Assembly (NCBI GenBank): GCA_015661985.1
Contig: DQVB01000443.1
Span: forward strand, 1 to 13,404
Length of the DNA: 13,404 bases
Reading direction: 5' to 3'
Source: Planctomycetota bacterium
GTDB taxonomy: Bacteria > Planctomycetota > Planctomycetia > Pirellulales > Thermoguttaceae
Shown here piece after piece: positions 13,222 through 13,404 of the stretch (its first letter is position 1; the number at the start of each line of letters is the position of its first letter). The notes beneath the pieces are model-generated. The model ran no database searches. It was not told the origin of the DNA and saw only the letters and a program-made list of their open reading frames with translations. A program made the position numbers and the translations under genes.

Positions 13222-13404
13222 CCATGAACTCGCTTTGTGAGCTGTGCCAGCGCGAGCATGTTTCCCCCGTCTCGGAGGGACGGGGCTACGGGTGCCATGA
13301 ACTCGCTTTGTGAGCTGTGCCAGCGCGAACATGTTTCCCCCGTCTCGGAGAGACGGGGCTACGGGTGCCATGAACTCGCTTTGTGAGCTGTGCCAGCGCG
13401 AACA
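13222..13404. repeat. Tandem 73-bp repeat array carrying REP-like palindromes
   Basis: Two full units (from 13222 and from 13295) and about half of a third (from 13368) repeat with an exact 73-bp period and run off the right edge. The units differ at only two visible positions. Each full unit contains CCCCGTCTC, GGA and GAGACGGGG (13265-13285 and 13338-13358) followed by CTAC, which is GTAG on the minus strand, so the unit carries a GTAG-headed palindrome. In the first copy one stem A is G, which would still pair as G-U in RNA. There are no unique spacers, so it is not CRISPR. Confidence 0.88.

Noticed and set aside
13222..13404. CRISPR array
   Set aside because: The 73-bp units repeat end to end with no unique spacers and contain one palindrome each; no cas gene is present.

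Overview
The window reads like a chromosome segment of a GC-rich member of the Planctomycetota, probably near the Pirellulales. This is an inference from gene content. The supporting signs are a membrane-anchored TPR protein paired with a CRTAC1-type FG-GAP protein, a Tat-exported Gfo/Idh/MocA oxidoreductase, a UroD-like (MtaA/CmuA-type) methyltransferase beside a polyol dehydrogenase, a large soluble hybrid histidine kinase, and intergenic GC-rich palindromes headed by GTAG. No rRNA, tRNA, CRISPR array or transposase gene was seen.

Layout. 1-1687 (minus): the start of a secreted CRTAC1-like protein (cut by the window edge) directly downstream of a TPR protein. 1688-2163: non-coding. 2164-2988 (plus): a sugar phosphate isomerase/epimerase-like TIM barrel, convergent with 3034-6045 (minus), a 1003-residue hybrid histidine kinase. 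6046-6358: a compact divergent control region. 6359-7975 (plus): an NtrC-family sigma-54 activator. 8043-9482 (plus): a Tat-signal Gfo/Idh/MocA oxidoreductase. 9521-9571: a remnant of the first 17 codons of a carbamoyltransferase. 9573-10817, 10931-11992 and 12158-12402 (all minus): a UroD-family methyltransferase, a zinc polyol dehydrogenase, and a small two-helix membrane protein whose frame breaks in a G7 tract. 12403-13404: non-coding, carrying an inverted pair of REP-like elements and the start of a 73-bp tandem repeat array.

The most interesting unit is the two-component pair and its shared control region. A full-consensus sigma-54 promoter (TGGCAC, five bases, TTGCT) points at the kinase gene. 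A strong dyad lies about 85 bp upstream of the predicted kinase start site, where NtrC-type activators usually bind. The same dyad abuts the -35 of a sigma-70-like promoter for the activator gene. The activator carries the GAFTGA loop that contacts sigma-54. The inferred circuit is that the regulator activates its own kinase through sigma-54 and limits its own synthesis from the same site. Both proteins have odd extra parts: a vestigial GHKL-like ATPase at the kinase N-terminus, and a degenerate Fis-type helix-turn-helix before the normal one in the regulator. The metabolic genes around the pair (isomerase, exported oxidoreductase, polyol dehydrogenase, methyltransferase) suggest use of modified, perhaps O-methylated, sugars or polyols. 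That link rests only on context.
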